Notes under the pieces: model-generated
Told to the model about the DNA's origin: nothing
Databases searched by the model: none
The model's input: the letters and a program-made list of their open reading frames with translations, nothing else
NCBI GenBank assembly: GCA_004144175.1
Contig: SEFT01000010.1
Location: forward strand, 62,001-126,000
Length of the DNA stretch: 64,000 bases
Source: Sphingobacteriales bacterium
GTDB taxonomy: Bacteria > Bacteroidota > Bacteroidia > Chitinophagales > Chitinophagaceae
Direction of reading: 5' to 3'
Position numbers and translations under genes: made by a program
Shown: piece by piece, positions 27,024-36,578 of the stretch
How the letters are laid out: every line of letters begins with the position of its first letter
Numbering within the stretch: position 1 is the first letter of the stretch

Positions 27024-28154
27024 ATGCTTTGGCCGTTGGTATTTTTTGTCGGGTTGCTGTTCTCCGCACCCGTGTTAAGCGGGCAGATTACTTATCTGTT
27101 TGTGGGTACTTATACGGATGGCTTGCCTGCTAACGGCATTTATGTATACGAGTTCAATTCACGTACCGGTAACTTGAAGGCGATTGGTCATGCGGAAACT
27201 ATCGTCAACCCTTCTTACCTCACCTTGTCGTCGGATGGTCGTTTTCTATATGCTTGTACCGATACGAAACTACCGATAGAAGGGAGTGTCTCGGCATTTG
27301 CCTTTGACAGTATCCGTGGCTCTTTAAAATTGCTGAACAAGCTACCGGCAGGTGGCGAAAATCCTGTATATGTGACAACCACCCGGGGCCACCGCCTGCT
27401 GATAAATGCAAATTATACTTCCGGGAATGTCTCGGTCTATAGTATAAAGCAAGATGGCGGACTGGATTCCTGCTTACAGGTCATTCCTTTTTATGGCAGC
27501 AGCATCATTAAAGACCGGCAGGAGAAACCGCATCTCCATGCGGTGGTACTCTCAACCGCCGAAGACTTTGTTTTCTTCCCAGACCTCGGCACGGATAAGA
27601 TACATGCATTTAGATTGGGACGGGATACGAAAACGCCATTAGTGCCGGCGGAGGAGCTTACAGTTACCGCTAAAGCCGGAAGCGGGCCAAGGCATTTTAC
27701 ATTTCACCCGTCCGGGAAATTTGCTTATTATACAGAGGAACTGGGCGGCACGGTGGCGGCAGATAGCTATGATAGCGGCAGATTGCATTTGATACAGCGC
27801 ACAACATCGTACAAGCAAAAGCAGGAACAATACAGCAGTGCCGATATTCACGTCTCTCCTGGTGGGTTGTTTCTCTATGCGTCGAATCGGTGGGAAGAAA
27901 ATACGATAGCCATTTTTTCAATCGATCAGCAGACAGGCAAATTGAAGCTGGTGGGGCATCAGTCTACTTTTGGCGATCATCCGCGAAATTTTACCATTGA
28001 CCCGTCGGGGAACTTCGTGCTGGTTGCTAATCAACTTACCAATGATATTGTAGTATTCAGGCGAAATATCAAAACCGGCTTACTGACAAAAGTAGGCGAG
28101 CGCATTAAAGTGCCGGCACCCGCTTGTTTGCAGATGAGGGTTTATAATCGTTAA
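27024..28154 (+). CDS. Lactonase family (6-phosphogluconolactonase-like) beta-propeller, probably exported
   Basis: About 376 residues. The frame opens with GTG at 27015, but the ATG at 27024 gives a tidy signal peptide (MLWPLVFFVGLLFSAPVLSG). The rest is a seven-bladed propeller of the YbhE/Pgl type: TYLFVGTYTDGLPANGIYVY, LTLSSDGRFLYACT, HLHAVVLST, GSGPRHFTFHPSGKFAYYT, DIHVSPGGLFLYASNRW and HPRNFTIDPSGNFVLVANQ blades follow in order. The family hydrolyses 6-phosphogluconolactone or related sugar lactones; the signal peptide makes a periplasmic role more likely here than the pentose phosphate pathway. Confidence 0.9.
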   Translation: MLWPLVFFVGLLFSAPVLSGQITYLFVGTYTDGLPANGIYVYEFNSRTGNLKAIGHAETIVNPSYLTLSSDGRFLYACTDTKLPIEGSVSAFAFDSIRGSLKLLNKLPAGGENPVYVTTTRGHRLLINANYTSGNVSVYSIKQDGGLDSCLQVIPFYGSSIIKDRQEKPHLHAVVLSTAEDFVFFPDLGTDKIHAFRLGRDTKTPLVPAEELTVTAKAGSGPRHFTFHPSGKFAYYTEELGGTVAADSYDSGRLHLIQRTTSYKQKQEQYSSADIHVSPGGLFLYASNRWEENTIAIFSIDQQTGKLKLVGHQSTFGDHPRNFTIDPSGNFVLVANQLTNDIVVFRRNIKTGLLTKVGERIKVPAPACLQMRVYNR

Positions 28155-28174
28155 ACGAATTGCCACACAAATAA

Positions 28175-28204
28175 AGAAAGGCCCACCATGCGGTGAGCCT
28201 TTCT
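28175..28204 (-). terminator. Terminator at the 3' end of rplI (shared with the lactonase gene)
   Basis: AGAAAGGC and CACC pair with GGTG and GCCTTTCT with one C-A mismatch. The T-rich side lies on the minus strand, so it mainly serves the ribosomal protein operon; it is also the first hairpin after the lactonase stop. Confidence 0.75.
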
Positions 28205-28224
28205 GAGTATGATTGAGGAATAGA

Positions 28225-28671
28225 CTATTCGCCTACTACTTCAAATTCCATATCTACGGTGTTCTCTTTACCGAAGTCGATCTGTGCTTTGTAAACACCA
28301 ACTTCTTTCACCTCATCGAGGATGTTGATACGACGGCGATCGATCTCATAACCTTTTTGCTCGCGGATAGCACGTGCAAGCTGGATAGAGGTAACAGAAC
28401 CGAAGATCTTTCCGCTGGTACCGATCTTAGCGCCCAGTTTTACAGGAGATGCAGTCAGTACTTTCTTTACTTCAGCAATTTCAGCCAGCAGTTTGTCTTC
28501 ACGCTTTTGCTTTTGCTTACGGCGCTCTTCCAATACTTTCATATTAGAGCCACTCGCCTCAATCGCATATTTCTGCGGGATCAGGAAGTTGCGGGCATAT
28601 CCCGGTCTAACTTCTACCAGTTCGTGGGCACCGCCCAGATTATCTACGTCTTTTATAAGAATTACTTGCAT
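28225..28671 (-). CDS. rplI: 50S ribosomal protein bL9
   Basis: 148 residues, standard length. Diagnostic N-terminal VNNLG-type block here reads DVDNLGGAHELVEVRPGYAR then NFLIPQKYA, followed by the long Lys/Glu-rich connecting helix and a C-terminal domain ending EFEVVGE. It lies 7 nt after rpsR in the conserved order rpsF-rpsR-rplI. Confidence 0.98.
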   Translation of the reverse strand: MQVILIKDVDNLGGAHELVEVRPGYARNFLIPQKYAIEASGSNMKVLEERRKQKQKREDKLLAEIAEVKKVLTASPVKLGAKIGTSGKIFGSVTSIQLARAIREQKGYEIDRRRINILDEVKEVGVYKAQIDFGKENTVDMEFEVVGE

Positions 28672-28678
28672 GGCTATT

Positions 28679-28945
28679 TTACTTTAAAAGGTCAGTAACA
28701 TAAGGTAACAAAGCCATTTGGCGAGCTTTCTTCACTGCCTGAGCTACTTTGCGCTGGAACTTCAGGGAGTTACCAGTGATACGGCGAGGCAACATTTTAC
28801 CTTGATCGTTAACGAATTTTTTCAGGAACTCAGCATCTTTGTAATCAATATACCTGATTCCCATTTTCTTGAAGCGGCAGTATTTCTTCTGGCGCTTTTC
28901 TACACGTGTAGAAGTAAGGAATTTTATATCGTTTTGTTTAGGCAT
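28679..28945 (-). CDS. rpsR: 30S ribosomal protein bS18
   Basis: 88 residues, basic, with the [17 protein letters not shown] and [16 protein letters not shown] signatures. It is the middle gene of the rpsF-rpsR-rplI operon, 19 nt after rpsF. Confidence 0.98.
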   Translation of the reverse strand: MPKQNDIKFLTSTRVEKRQKKYCRFKKMGIRYIDYKDAEFLKKFVNDQGKMLPRRITGNSLKFQRKVAQAVKKARQMALLPYVTDLLK

Positions 28946-28964
28946 TTTTCAGATTTTTTGAGGA

Positions 28965-29324
28965 TTAAGCGTTTGCAGTTTCAGATAATTTATTGCGTCT
29001 GCGTACATTGTATTCCGCTGCGTACTTATCCAGGCGAGTGATCATGTGACGCATGATGTTCTCGTCACGGTTCATCTGAATTTCCAGTTTAGCGTTTACT
29101 TCGCTGGGAGCTTTGTACTCCATAACCCAGTAAAGGCCGGTTGTCTTTTTTGCAATTGGGTAGGCCAGTGAACGGAGGCCCCATGCATCCTGGTGCGTTA
29201 TTTCGCCACCATTTTCTTTGATGAAGTCTGAGAACTTCTTCTGAGCACCTTTGTAGTCCTCATCAGCCAGTACAGGCGTGAAGATCACCATCAGCTCGTA
29301 GCTTTGAAGGTTTTGTGTTGCCAT
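28965..29324 (-). CDS. rpsF: 30S ribosomal protein bS6
   Basis: About 119 residues from the ATG at 29324 (MATQNLQSYELMVIFTPVLA); a longer frame to 29369 would add 15 residues with no family support. bS6 signatures: LRSLAYPIAKKTTGLYWVME and RDENIMRHMITRLDKY. First gene of the operon; the -7 box at 29413-29420 lies upstream. Confidence 0.97.
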   Translation of the reverse strand: MATQNLQSYELMVIFTPVLADEDYKGAQKKFSDFIKENGGEITHQDAWGLRSLAYPIAKKTTGLYWVMEYKAPSEVNAKLEIQMNRDENIMRHMITRLDKYAAEYNVRRRNKLSETANA

Positions 29325-29412
29325 AAAATGTTTAAAAAAGTTATTAATATCCCAATCGTCCGGCAGCAACGCTGGATACCCTTTGGGGGCAGCCGGACAG
29401 CTTTTGGGAACG

Positions 29413-29420
29413 CAAAGGTA
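29413..29420 (-). promoter_or_regulatory. -7 box of the rpsF-rpsR-rplI operon
   Basis: TACCTTTG on the minus strand matches the Bacteroidota -7 consensus and gives an ~80-nt leader before the rpsF start at 29324. TTTG copies at 29435-29432 and 29449-29446 are at non-ideal spacings (11 and 25 nt). The leader could hold the usual bS6:bS18 autoregulatory RNA, but I did not identify its fold. Confidence 0.6.
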
Positions 29421-29504
29421 GGGAATTAAGTCAAAACTAAAAAGTCAAAAGCTAAAATTCTATAATGGATTGGCCGGGAACGATTTTGCAGCACCTTTTT
29501 ATAT

Positions 29505-29921
29505 ATGTTGAAAACAGTAGCTGCAAAGATGGGCATAAAGGAAGGCCGGCGGGCATTTTTTGTAAATGCACCGGAAGATGCCGTCGAGGCCATCGCGCTA
29601 CCTGCCCTAAACGTGGCTACAAAACTAAGCGGCCAGTTGGACTACATCCACCTGTTTGTAAAAACGGCTGAAGATTTTGAAGACAAGTTTCCGAAGATGA
29701 AAGCCCACCTGGCGCCTGGCGGCATGCTATGGGTATCGTGGCCGAAGGGCAGGCAGTTGGGTACAGACCTGACCTTGCCTGTAGTGATAAAGCTAGGCTA
29801 CGACCACGGCCTCGTGGAAAGCACCACACTTAGTATTAATAATATATGGTCGGCCATAAAGTTTACGCACCCTAAAGAAGGGAAGGTATATAACAACAGC
29901 TATGGGGTACTGAACCGCTGA
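29505..29921 (+). CDS. DUF3052-like conserved protein
   Basis: 138 residues. LKTVAAKMGIKEGRRAFFVN at the N terminus, HLFVKTAEDFEDKF in the middle, then GGMLWVSWPKGRQ and NNIWSAIKFTHP match the DUF3052 pattern (LaeKLGIKpG, LWVSWPK, tWSglKF). It is cytosolic, without membrane segments. Function is unknown in the family. Confidence 0.82.
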   Translation: MLKTVAAKMGIKEGRRAFFVNAPEDAVEAIALPALNVATKLSGQLDYIHLFVKTAEDFEDKFPKMKAHLAPGGMLWVSWPKGRQLGTDLTLPVVIKLGYDHGLVESTTLSINNIWSAIKFTHPKEGKVYNNSYGVLNR

Positions 29922-29929
29922 TGTACATT

Positions 29930-30010
29930 GATTAGCTGATTTGATGATTGGCAAATTAGCTGATTGCTCCTATTGTAAAAATATTCTATGATGTAAGATA
30001 TCAGCTAATC
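29930..30010. repeat. Inverted repeat between convergent genes
   Basis: GATTAGCTGAT (29930-29940) is perfectly complementary to ATCAGCTAATC (30000-30010) with 59 nt between; further TTAGCTGATT/AATTAGCT copies lie inside and just after it. It may form the shared 3' end of the convergent 29505-29921 and 30025-30561 genes. Confidence 0.5.
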
Positions 30011-30024
30011 ATCACATTAGCTTA

Positions 30025-30561
30025 TTAGCTAATTTTCTTAAGCTTTGCCATTACCAGGTTGCGGCGCGATATAAAGCCGGCCGATGGTTGTTCTTCGTTT
30101 TCCATCAGCGCTATCAGTTCGGGTTTCAGTTCGGGGTAGGTGATGGCTAGCTTTGCCAGCACGTCCATGGCCAGGCAGCGTACGGCAATGGCCTGCTTCG
30201 GGTCGGCCAGCAGGTCGAAGCAGAGATTCATGACGGAGGCATGTATTCGCTCGGGCATATCTATCATCATTAGTATACGTGCGCCGTGCCGCCTCACGGC
30301 ATCGTGTAGTTTTGGCTGCTCCATACGCTGCACAATCGTATCTATATGTTTTGCCGCAAGCCCGGGGAATTTCTGCGCTACCATATCCATAGCCCAAGCC
30401 GACCTCTGTATCTCTGCTTTAGTGCCATGTACATATATGTCCATCAACTGGGCAAAACGGTCTTCATCGTCACCTATCCAGGCAGCTATCGTATCGGCTC
30501 CGGTCTTCATGTATTTTGTGCGTAGTTCGTTGTGCAGATCCATATGCATTTGCAAGACCAT
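30025..30561 (-). CDS. HEAT-repeat-like hypothetical protein
   Basis: Up to 178 residues, entirely alpha-helical. Paired helices recur with the AVRCLAMDVLAKLA, AVRRHGARILMMI and AWAMDMVAQKF pattern typical of HEAT-like repeats. Start is uncertain among nearby Met codons (30561, 30549 or 30543). No signal peptide or catalytic motif. A protein-interaction scaffold is the most that can be said. Confidence 0.72.
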   Translation of the reverse strand: MVLQMHMDLHNELRTKYMKTGADTIAAWIGDDEDRFAQLMDIYVHGTKAEIQRSAWAMDMVAQKFPGLAAKHIDTIVQRMEQPKLHDAVRRHGARILMMIDMPERIHASVMNLCFDLLADPKQAIAVRCLAMDVLAKLAITYPELKPELIALMENEEQPSAGFISRRNLVMAKLKKIS

Positions 30562-30621
30562 AAAATTAAAAAACTAAAAATGGTATGCAGTTTGCTGATG
30601 ATGAATCAATAATCCAGACCT

Positions 30622-31260
30622 ATGTACTCTAGCCTTAAGCAATTATTCGTTCTTCTTTTTATTCTTTTATCCGGCAGAAATGCCTTCGCTCAGCAGCAGG
30701 AGGGTGCACCGCTAACCATGCATCAGATAAAGATCGCACCCCTTCGGATCATTGACTTTGTCAACCCCGGTCTGGAAATTACATACGAAAACCATTATGC
30801 AGGCAACTGGGCTACCGAAGTGGGTGGTGCATTTATGCACGGGTTTTATTCGCTGGGACAGCGAGAAGGCTATAAAGGTTTGCGTGCATCGGCCGAACAG
30901 AAATGCTTCTTTAGGGAATTGCGCGATCCTGAAAAATATTACAGCGGCTTTTTGTCATTTGAAACTGCCTACCGAAACGTGTCCTATTATGCTCCTGGAG
31001 CACCATCTTACGAGCCATTCCGAGATGATTATAAAGTGGTAAAACAAACCTGTGCATTTAACATCAAATGGGGAATACAATCTGTTTCGAATCATTTTGT
31101 TTTTGACTTCAGCGTAGGGATAGGTCTCAAATATAAGAGTGTACAGTGGGCAACTACAGGCTATAACAACGGCTATAAGGAGATGGGTTATTTCGCCGAA
31201 CCCGGAGAATACTGGTTGCCTAATATTCCGCTGAATGTGAAATTGGGTTATGTGTTTTAA
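30622..31260 (+). CDS. Secreted/outer-membrane beta-barrel-like protein
   Basis: 212 residues: signal peptide MYSSLKQLFVLLFILLSGRN ending at AFAQ, then short alternating strands (LRIIDFVNPGLEITYENHYA, WATEVGGAF, FDFSVGIGLKYKS) and a C-terminal aromatic end (LPLNVKLGYVF-like, terminal Phe) typical of outer-membrane barrels. Eight or so strands are likely. Role unknown. It is monocistronic: HEAT-like gene upstream on the other strand, tex downstream after 134 nt. Confidence 0.75.
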   Translation: MYSSLKQLFVLLFILLSGRNAFAQQQEGAPLTMHQIKIAPLRIIDFVNPGLEITYENHYAGNWATEVGGAFMHGFYSLGQREGYKGLRASAEQKCFFRELRDPEKYYSGFLSFETAYRNVSYYAPGAPSYEPFRDDYKVVKQTCAFNIKWGIQSVSNHFVFDFSVGIGLKYKSVQWATTGYNNGYKEMGYFAEPGEYWLPNIPLNVKLGYVF

Positions 31261-31394
31261 TAACTGCTGTTAGTATTTATTATTTCTGTTATAACTGCTG
31301 TAGCGCAAAGCCATAGCTGTTTTCGGCAGGTAAAAAAGTTTTTTCTTTTCAGTACGGATTTTACATTCGCAGTCCTTAGAAAGAGCGTTTTACT

Positions 31395-33650
31395 ATGACA
31401 GAATTTGCAGCAGGGGTATCTGCCAAACTGAATATAAGAGAGCAGCAAGTAGCTGCCGTATTACAATTACTGAACGAGGGCGCTACCATCCCGTTCATTG
31501 CCCGTTACCGTAAAGACACAACCGGCAACCTCGATGAGGTACAGATACAGAACATACAGGATGAAGCCAAGTTCCAGAAAGAATATTCGGAGCGTAAGGC
31601 CTTTATAGAAAAGACCATTACCGAGCAAGGCAAGATGACCGAGGCATTGCAAGCCAAGCTGGATAGCGCCACCACCATCGCCGAGCTGGAAGATATATAC
31701 CTGCCGTACAAACCTAAGCGCAAGACCAAAGCACAAACCGCACGCGAGAATGGCCTGGAGCCACTAGCGCTGATGGTACTGGAGCAGGGCAGCATCAATC
31801 CGCTGACAGAAGCTGCGGCATTCGTTACCGAGAATGTGAAGAGTGCGGAAGATGCCTTGCAAGGCGCGCGCGACATCATTGCAGAAACGATCAACGAAAA
31901 TGCAGAGGTACGTGCCAAGCTACGTAAGCTGTTTGAAGACACGGCAACGGTACAGAGTAAAGTACTTGCTGATAAAGAAGCAGAGGGCGTAAAGTATAAG
32001 GACTACTACGACTTCTCAGAGCCCGTATCGAAGATACCATCGCACCGCATACTGGCCGTGATGCGCGGCTTTATGGAAGGCGTGTTGCGCATGGCTATAT
32101 CGCCTGTAGAGGAAGACGCACTGGCTAAGATAGAGCGCATGTATGTAACCGCTAATAACAAAGCGGGCGAGCAGGTGAAGAAAGCAGTAAAGGACGCATA
32201 CCGCCGCTTGTTGCAGCCCAGCCTCGAGAGCGAGTTCCGTACGGCGCTAAAGGGTAAGGGAGATGAGGAAGCCATCAACGTATTTGCAGAGAACCTGCGC
32301 CAGCTTTTGCTCAGCTCACCACTGGGTAGCAAGCGTACATTGGCTATCGACCCCGGTTACCGTACGGGCTGCAAGGTGGTATGCCTCGATGAAAAAGGCA
32401 CACTGCTGAAGACCGACCTGATATACATACACGAGAACAATAACAAGCTGATAGATGCTGAGCATAAAGTGCGCTCGCATGTAAAGCAATACGACCTGCA
32501 AGCCATAGCCGTAGGTGATGGTACCGCCGGCCGCGAGACCGAGCAGTTCATCAAAAAGCTGAACCTTGGCCTGCCAATATTCCTGGTAAATGAGGATGGC
32601 GCATCCGTATACTCTGCATCGGAAACAGCGCGTGAAGAATTCCCCGAGCAGGATATTACCGTACGTGGTGCAGTAAGCATTGGCCGCCGCCTGATGGACC
32701 CGCTGGCCGAGCTGGTGAAGATAGACCCGAAAAGCATTGGCGTAGGGCAGTACCAGCACGATGTGAACCAGGTGCGTCTGAAAGAGCGCCTCGACCAGAC
32801 GGTAGTAAGCTGCGTGAACGCCGTAGGTGTAAACCTGAACACAGCCAGCAAACACCTGCTGAGCTATGTGAGTGGCATTGGCCCATCGATAGCGGAAAAT
32901 ATCGTTAACTATAGAAATGAGATAGGCCGTTTCAAATCGCGCAAGCAATTGATGCAGGTGCCGCGCCTGGGCAACAAAGCCTTTGAGCAATGTGCAGGCT
33001 TCCTGCGCATCAAAGAAGGCGACAATCCACTGGACGCAAGTGCGGTGCATCCGGAGGCCTACGAGATCGTCTCGAAGATAGCTGCTGACCTGGGTGTTGA
33101 GATAAAAGCGCTGATAGGCAATGAGGAATTGCTGAAAGGTGTAGACAGCAAAAAGTATGTGACGGATACGGTTGGTGCGTTGACCATTCGCGACATCATC
33201 AATGAGCTGAAGAAGCCGGGGCTTGACCCGCGTAGCGAAGCGCAGGCTTTCGAGTTTGCCAATATCTATAGTATAGAAGATGTGCATGTAGGGATGGTGG
33301 TGCCGGGCATCGTAACCAACCTTACACGCTTTGGTGCGTTTGTAGATATAGGCGTAAAGCAGGACGGACTGGTACACGTGTCGGAGATATCGCACACCTA
33401 TATAACCGACCCGAGCGAAGCCCTGAAGCTGAACGACAAGGTGACGGTAAAAGTACTGGAAGTGGATATAGCCAGGAAGCGTATTGCCATATCTATAAAG
33501 CAAACGCAGGATGCACCTGCACGTCGTGAACGTCCGCAAGGCGGTGGAGGTAAGAAGGACTTCCGCAGAGATAGAGACAAAGAAAAAGATACGGCAGGCA
33601 TGAATATGAACGATGCATTGAGCATGCTGAAGAAGAAGTTTGGTAAGTAA
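31395..33650 (+). CDS. tex: RNA-binding transcription accessory protein Tex
   Basis: 751 residues. The N-terminal helical domain begins EFAAGVSAKLNIREQQVAAV and IPFIARYRKDTTGNLDE. A YqgF/RuvC-like domain follows near residue 315 (LAIDPGYRTGCKVVCLDEKG), then helix-hairpin-helix motifs (SGIGPSIAENIVNYRNEIG), and an S1 RNA-binding domain at about 632-702 (VGMVVPGIVTNLTRFGAFVD). The basic Arg/Gly/Lys-rich tail is typical. It binds nucleic acids and affects transcription and stress survival. A long perfect hairpin follows the stop. Confidence 0.97.
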   Translation: MTEFAAGVSAKLNIREQQVAAVLQLLNEGATIPFIARYRKDTTGNLDEVQIQNIQDEAKFQKEYSERKAFIEKTITEQGKMTEALQAKLDSATTIAELEDIYLPYKPKRKTKAQTARENGLEPLALMVLEQGSINPLTEAAAFVTENVKSAEDALQGARDIIAETINENAEVRAKLRKLFEDTATVQSKVLADKEAEGVKYKDYYDFSEPVSKIPSHRILAVMRGFMEGVLRMAISPVEEDALAKIERMYVTANNKAGEQVKKAVKDAYRRLLQPSLESEFRTALKGKGDEEAINVFAENLRQLLLSSPLGSKRTLAIDPGYRTGCKVVCLDEKGTLLKTDLIYIHENNNKLIDAEHKVRSHVKQYDLQAIAVGDGTAGRETEQFIKKLNLGLPIFLVNEDGASVYSASETAREEFPEQDITVRGAVSIGRRLMDPLAELVKIDPKSIGVGQYQHDVNQVRLKERLDQTVVSCVNAVGVNLNTASKHLLSYVSGIGPSIAENIVNYRNEIGRFKSRKQLMQVPRLGNKAFEQCAGFLRIKEGDNPLDASAVHPEAYEIVSKIAADLGVEIKALIGNEELLKGVDSKKYVTDTVGALTIRDIINELKKPGLDPRSEAQAFEFANIYSIEDVHVGMVVPGIVTNLTRFGAFVDIGVKQDGLVHVSEISHTYITDPSEALKLNDKVTVKVLEVDIARKRIAISIKQTQDAPARRERPQGGGGKKDFRRDRDKEKDTAGMNMNDALSMLKKKFGK

Positions 33651-33683
33651 GAGTAAGAGCGGCCTTAGTGCCGCTCTTACTCT
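33650..33683 (+). terminator. Hairpin after tex
   Basis: Near-perfect 14-bp stem (33650-33663 with 33670-33683), 6-nt loop, starting at the tex stop codon. T-run is weak, so termination may be partial or Rho-assisted. Confidence 0.65.
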
Positions 33684-33729
33684 GTTAGCCTGCCATAGAA
33701 TGTATATATTTACTGTCCAATCCCTGTTT

Positions 33730-35307
33730 ATGCGGTATTTGTATTTGTTGTTTATCCCTCTTTTCTCTGTCTGTTGTAGCGAAGTGTATGCCCAAGCGCC
33801 TAAAGGCATCCAATGGCAAAAGGCCTATGGCAGCACGGGTACCGATGATGTGAGCTTTATGATAAGAGCTACTGATGGTGGCTATCTTATCGGCGGTACA
33901 TCGGATGTAGCAGGCCCGGATGGCGACCTGACATACTCCGACAAGGGAATGCGTGATTATCGTATAATGAAGTTGGATGCAACCGGTAATAAGGAATGGG
34001 ATAGGGGCTACGGTGGCAGTAAAGAAGATATTGTGATGTGCGCCATTGCGGTGAGTGATGGTGGATACCTAATAGGCGGTGCATCATTATCAGGCAAGGA
34101 AGGTGACAAGAGCGAAGGCCCTAGGGGTGCTGTTGGCGACTACTGGATATTAAAGCTGGATGCCAGCGGCAACAAGCAGTGGGACAAAACACTGGGCAGT
34201 GAAAATGAGGAGTACTGTACCTCGATGATAGAGACCGCAGATGGTAACTTTTTGATAGGCGGTAGCGGCTTGCTTAAGATGACGGGAGATGTAACCGCAG
34301 TTTCGCAGGGCGCGCTCGACATATGGGTGGTGAAGCTGGATAAGAACGGCAAGAAGATATGGGATAAAGTATATGGCGGAAAGAATAGTGATAAACTGGC
34401 GCAGTTGATAGCTACGGCTGATGGTGGCTTTGTTGCGGTAGGCTCTTCGTCGTCTGTAGCAGGTGGCGGCAAGACCGAAGCACCCAAAGGACTGGATGAC
34501 TACTGGATATTGAAAGCAGATACCGGTGGTGTGAAGAAATGGGACAAGACCATAGGCTCGCGGAAGTCTGACTTTGCAACCTGCATTACAGAAGCATACA
34601 ATGGCGGCTACCTGGTAGCAGGTATTGGCGGCGATACTGTAACCAACGATAAAACGCAAAAGGGTAAAGGATTTTGGGTAGTGAGGCTGGATACCGCAGG
34701 GAAGAAGAAGTGGGATAAACTCTACATCGATGAAAAAGGCTACGCACCCAGTTCTGTTATTAAGTCGGGCGACGGCGGATACCTGCTGGCGGGTACTGCC
34801 ATAAATACTGCATCAACAGCACCTATGGTGCGTGGTGGTGCAGACTACCTCCTCATGCGGCTGGATTCAGCAGGCACTAAGACGTGGGCCTATACCCTAG
34901 GTGGCAGCCTGGCCGATACCTGTATGGCTATGGTAGAAACAGAAGACGGATATGTGCTGGCGGGTAGCTCTGCGTCACCCGATGGTGCGGATAAGGTAGG
35001 TCATAAGTTTGGTGCAGGTAATAAAGACTACTGGATCGTGAAGCTGGCCAAGTTTCCGTTGGCTGTTTCATCTATCGCAACTGAAAAAGCACAGATAGCA
35101 AATGTTGCAGGCTTAAACGGAAGCCTGCAAATAGCACTCGTAAAAGAAGGCGCTGCGCAATACCAGGTATACGATATGGCAGGTAGAAAAGTAAGCGAAG
35201 GAATACTGCTGGATGGCAAGGTAAGCATCAATGCGCAACCGGGTATCTACAATATATACATCCGTCGGCAAGGGCTGCAACAGATGGTAAGGGTAATGGT
35301 GTATTAG
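33730..35307 (+). CDS. Secreted WD/propeller-like repeat protein with degenerate T9SS tail
   Basis: About 525 residues from the ATG at 33730; the frame from 33640 would begin inside the tex terminator, and the chosen start gives a signal peptide (MRYLYLLFIPLFSVC, ending YAQ). Seven or so repeats of the form DGGYLIGG...DYWILKLDASGNKQWDKTLG recur every ~60-65 residues, the pattern of delta-60-type propeller blades. The C-terminal ~75 residues (YQVYDMAGRKVSEGILLDGK to the end) have the T9SS-tail shape but lack the NPA motif. Its cargo role is unknown; the repeats may bind surface glycans. Confidence 0.85.
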   Translation: MRYLYLLFIPLFSVCCSEVYAQAPKGIQWQKAYGSTGTDDVSFMIRATDGGYLIGGTSDVAGPDGDLTYSDKGMRDYRIMKLDATGNKEWDRGYGGSKEDIVMCAIAVSDGGYLIGGASLSGKEGDKSEGPRGAVGDYWILKLDASGNKQWDKTLGSENEEYCTSMIETADGNFLIGGSGLLKMTGDVTAVSQGALDIWVVKLDKNGKKIWDKVYGGKNSDKLAQLIATADGGFVAVGSSSSVAGGGKTEAPKGLDDYWILKADTGGVKKWDKTIGSRKSDFATCITEAYNGGYLVAGIGGDTVTNDKTQKGKGFWVVRLDTAGKKKWDKLYIDEKGYAPSSVIKSGDGGYLLAGTAINTASTAPMVRGGADYLLMRLDSAGTKTWAYTLGGSLADTCMAMVETEDGYVLAGSSASPDGADKVGHKFGAGNKDYWIVKLAKFPLAVSSIATEKAQIANVAGLNGSLQIALVKEGAAQYQVYDMAGRKVSEGILLDGKVSINAQPGIYNIYIRRQGLQQMVRVMVY

Positions 35308-35340
35308 GATGCTGTTTTAAAGAATTTAGATGGTGGCAGG

Positions 35341-36507
35341 CTACAGATAGCTGAGCCACCATTTTTTATTACGGCTCTTTACCCGCATGTACCAGAGGCA
35401 GGGCAAATACAGTATGGCAATGCCGAGCATCCACCACATATACACGGCAGGCAGCGAGTAGCCCCAGTGCGGCTTATCGTCGAGTGAAGATGTGCTCTCG
35501 GTAAAATACCTCGCCGGGAATCCTAGAGCCAAAGCTGTAAGTAAGGCCATACCATGTAGCACCAGCAGGTGCATGATGTAGTAGAACATAGGCACCTTAC
35601 CGAATACTGTGAAAAATCTCCCAATACCATTCTTCATTTTCTCGAGCTGCGGCAGTAGCAGTATGGCCGAACCAAGCGTCATAAGCAGATAGAGTAGTGA
35701 AGGCGGGTATTTGTTGCAGTTGAGAAATGAAAGCAGGGTATGATGCCAGTTATCCTGATAGCTCCATGGTAGTGGGTCGCCATAGACATTTATTGCGCGA
35801 AGAATGATGAATAACAGAATAGCGCTGATGCCAATGATGGTGAGTTTTTGGTTACGTGGACCTTCAGGCTGTAAGAGTAATGAGCCGAAACAATAACCTG
35901 CTGCCATTACTGCTATCCATGGTACAATCGGGTACATTACGAACACGCCATAACCATCAGTCAGTTGAAAGGGCCCAACCTCATGCAATATATGCCATGA
36001 CCATTTGTATTGCCCGAAGCTTTCTGCACGGATGCCATCGAGCGCATTGTGCCCAAGAATGATCAACAAGCTGATGCCTAGTATGGCAGGCAGCGGAAGG
36101 AATACCATGGCAGCAAGGAAGATCATGCTCCAGCCGATGGCCCATATTACTTGCAGAAACATATTGCTGAAGTCCCAGTTGAACGCCCATGCAAAGTGCA
36201 CGATGGTTACCTCCAGTATGATCAGCCAGATGCCACGTGTGACCAGGAATTTTGCAGTGTCGTATTTACTCTTGTTTTGTGCACTGAGAAAAGCACTGGT
36301 ACCCGACAGGAAAATAAAAACCGGCGCACAAAAATGTGTGATCCACCGGGTAAAGAACATCGGTGTATTTGCATGATCCATGTCGGTAGGGCTGAAGCGG
36401 TAGCCGGAGAAAAAATCGCGGGCATGGTCCAGCGCCATTATTACCATCACGATACCGCGCAGTATGTCAATGCTCAATATGCGACGGCTCTTATTAGCGG
36501 CAGGCAT
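35341..36507 (-). CDS. DUF1624/HGSNAT-like integral membrane acyltransferase
   Basis: 388 residues with about ten hydrophobic segments. The signature RILSIDILRGIVMVIMALDH with the following ARDFF, and TRWITHFCAPVFIFLSGTSA, match DUF1624 (heparan-alpha-glucosaminide N-acetyltransferase family). Family members transfer acetyl groups across membranes to sugars, but substrate in bacteria is generally unknown. Opposite strand to the preceding gene; only 33 nt separate the two convergent stops. Confidence 0.9.
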   Translation of the reverse strand: MPAANKSRRILSIDILRGIVMVIMALDHARDFFSGYRFSPTDMDHANTPMFFTRWITHFCAPVFIFLSGTSAFLSAQNKSKYDTAKFLVTRGIWLIILEVTIVHFAWAFNWDFSNMFLQVIWAIGWSMIFLAAMVFLPLPAILGISLLIILGHNALDGIRAESFGQYKWSWHILHEVGPFQLTDGYGVFVMYPIVPWIAVMAAGYCFGSLLLQPEGPRNQKLTIIGISAILLFIILRAINVYGDPLPWSYQDNWHHTLLSFLNCNKYPPSLLYLLMTLGSAILLLPQLEKMKNGIGRFFTVFGKVPMFYYIMHLLVLHGMALLTALALGFPARYFTESTSSLDDKPHWGYSLPAVYMWWMLGIAILYLPCLWYMRVKSRNKKWWLSYL

Positions 36508-36578
36508 TTACTCAGGATTTTTGCAAGTAAACTTAACGGGATGCGGATGATATTCCAAATAGCAGGCACTTGGAATTC

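Noticed and set aside
32316-33809. 497-codon minus-strand frame opposite tex
   Set aside because: Opposite the clearly recognised tex gene, with low-complexity composition (Tyr/Arg/Leu) and no conserved motif; shadow.
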